Origin: Candidatus Pullichristensenella stercoripullorum
Lineage (GTDB): Bacteria; Bacillota; Clostridia; Christensenellales; Aristaeellaceae
Assembly: GCA_018712885.1 (NCBI GenBank)
Contig: DVGE01000170.1
Span: forward strand, 1 to 6,333
Direction: 5' to 3'
Length of the DNA: 6,333 nt
Shown: positions 5,365 through 6,333 of the stretch, in pieces
Layout: each line of letters begins with the position of its first letter
Position numbering within the stretch: position 1 is the first letter of the stretch
Position numbers and translations under genes: made by a program
Notes under the pieces: model-generated
What the model saw: only the letters and a program-made list of their open reading frames with translations
What the model was told of the DNA's origin: nothing
The model's database searches: none

Positions 5365-5404
5365 AATACGAAACCGTACTAGAATTATAGTACGGTTTCG
5401 TATT
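5365..5404. promoter_or_regulatory. Probable MarR operator: 17-bp perfect inverted repeat
   Basis: Arms 5365-5381 and 5388-5404 are perfect reverse complements (17 of 17) around a 6-base centre. Each arm itself contains a smaller dyad, TACG-N4-CGTA (5367-5378 and 5391-5402), with centres 24 bp apart. The whole element covers the marR -10, most of the spacer and the first transcribed bases. This suggests two MarR dimers bound side by side, blocking RNA polymerase. Confidence 0.85.
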
Positions 5405-5412
5405 AAAATCAA
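5384..5412 (-). promoter_or_regulatory. Consensus sigma-A promoter of marR-MATE operon
   Basis: Read on the minus strand: TTGATT (5412-5407), a 17-bp spacer and a perfect TATAAT (5389-5384). The predicted start is near 5377, giving a leader of about 30 bases with the GGGAGGTG site. The -10 sits exactly at the centre of the 17-bp inverted repeat. Confidence 0.9.
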
Positions 5413-5459
5413 ACAAAAAAGCGTAAATCGACCATGAATTTGGGGAAAATCCTTCTCCT

Positions 5460-6333
5460 TTAGAGCAGCAGCATGGCGTCGCCAAAGGAGAAGAAGCGGT
5501 ATTTCTCCCGCACGGCCTCCTCATAGGCGGCCAGCGTGCCCTCGCGGCTGTAGAAGGCGCTCACCAGCATCACCAGCGTCGATTCGGGCAGATGGAAGTT
5601 GGTGATGAGCGCGTCCACCATCTTGAAACGGTAGCCGGGGGTGATGAAGATGTTCGTCCAGCCGGATCTGGCCTGCAAAACGCCATCGTCCGTGGAAGCG
5701 CTCTCCAGCGTGCGCACGCTGGTGGTGCCCACGGCCACTACGCGGCCGCCCGCCGCGCGCGCGGCGTTGATGGCCGCGGCTGCCTCGGGGGTGACCTCGT
5801 AGTATTCGGAGTGCATCTCGTGCTCCTCCACGTCCTCCGCCTTCACGGGGCGGAAGGTACCAAGCCCCACGTGCAGCAGCACCGGCACGATCTGAACGCC
5901 CATTTCGCGGATCGTTTCCATCAGCTCCGGCGTGAAGTGCAGCCCAGCGGTGGGGGCGGCGGCGGAACCGTCGTGGCGGGCGTAGACGGTCTGGTAGCGG
6001 TCGCGGTCCTGCAATTTTTCGTGGATGTAGGGCGGCAGGGGCATCTCGCCCAGCTCGTCCAGCATCGCCTCCAGCGTGCCCTCGCAGACAAACTCGACGA
6101 TGCGGCCGCCCGCGTCGGTCGTTTCCAGCATGCGCGCCACCAGCTTGCCGCCGCCGAATATCACTTCCGCGCCGGGCTTGAGCCGCCGCCCCGGGCGCAC
6201 CAGCGTTTCCCACTTTTTGGGGCCGAGCTGCTTGAGCAGCAGCACCTCCGCCGCGCCGCCGCCGGCGCGCTCGCCGATGAGCCGCGCGGGGATGACGCGC
6301 GTGTCGTTGACCACCAGCACGTCGCCGGGGCGC
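5460..6333 (-). CDS. queA: QueA, S-adenosylmethionine:tRNA ribosyltransferase-isomerase (5' end outside window)
   Basis: About 290 residues of QueA, the enzyme that transfers and isomerises the ribosyl part of S-adenosylmethionine onto preQ1 in tRNA to give epoxyqueuosine, late in queuosine synthesis. The frame is open to the window edge. The first visible residues, RPGDVLVVNDTRVIPARL, are a known internal motif, so roughly the first 50 residues are missing and the GTG at 6320 is not the start. Further hallmarks are YQTVYAR...GSAAAPTAGLHFT, HVGLGTFRPV, VVAVGTTSVRTLES, a GYRFKMVDALITNFHLPESTL segment and the C-terminal FFSFGDAMLL. All are intact. It lies upstream of marR on the same strand with no clear terminator in between, so read-through toward marR is possible. 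Confidence 0.96.
   Translation of the reverse strand, partial: RPGDVLVVNDTRVIPARLIGERAGGGAAEVLLLKQLGPKKWETLVRPGRRLKPGAEVIFGGGKLVARMLETTDAGGRIVEFVCEGTLEAMLDELGEMPLPPYIHEKLQDRDRYQTVYARHDGSAAAPTAGLHFTPELMETIREMGVQIVPVLLHVGLGTFRPVKAEDVEEHEMHSEYYEVTPEAAAAINAARAAGGRVVAVGTTSVRTLESASTDDGVLQARSGWTNIFITPGYRFKMVDALITNFHLPESTLVMLVSAFYSREGTLAAYEEAVREKYRFFSFGDAMLLL

Overview
The window looks like a chromosomal segment of a GC-rich, spore-forming member of the Bacillota, most likely class Clostridia. The evidence is a BofA-family sporulation gene, strong AGGAGG-type ribosome binding sites, Gram-positive-style sigma-A promoters (two with an extended -10 TGn), and a mix of Clostridia-typical genes (HtrA, YbaK/EbsC deacylase, MepA-like MATE, QueA). 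No species can be named from sequence alone. There are no RNA genes, CRISPR arrays, insertion sequences or phage genes.

Left part, plus strand (1-2117): the C-terminal half of a sensor histidine kinase is followed by a roughly 300-base gap and then a membrane-anchored HtrA/DegP-like serine protease with a strong terminator. The gap is the most interesting part of the window. It holds three tandem promoter cassettes. Each has a GTTCAC-N5-GTTCAC direct repeat (11-bp period, as expected for an OmpR/PhoB-family response regulator) placed exactly 21 bp before a -10 element (AATACT, TATACT, TATACT). The likely reading is an envelope-stress circuit, comparable to CssRS-HtrA of Bacillus, in which the two-component system next door drives the protease from three stacked activator-dependent promoters.

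Middle, plus strand (2118-3173): a promoter drives a two-gene unit, a very short DUF4160 protein that appears to lack the usual C-terminal part, then a DUF2442 protein. A separate near-consensus promoter drives a YbaK/EbsC-type aminoacyl-tRNA deacylase. A hairpin with A-tract and T-tract ends this gene and, on the other strand, bofA.

Right part, minus strand (3172-6333), in order of transcription: queA (5' end outside the window), a MarR-family regulator, a MATE efflux transporter 10 bp behind it, then bofA. The marR-MATE pair has its own consensus promoter, embedded in a perfect 17-bp inverted repeat that is almost certainly the operator for MarR autorepression. Drug or metabolite export would thus be derepressed by a MarR ligand. 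Most of the window is ordinary core and accessory gene content. The triple promoter, the MarR operator and the shortened DUF4160 gene are the points worth following up.
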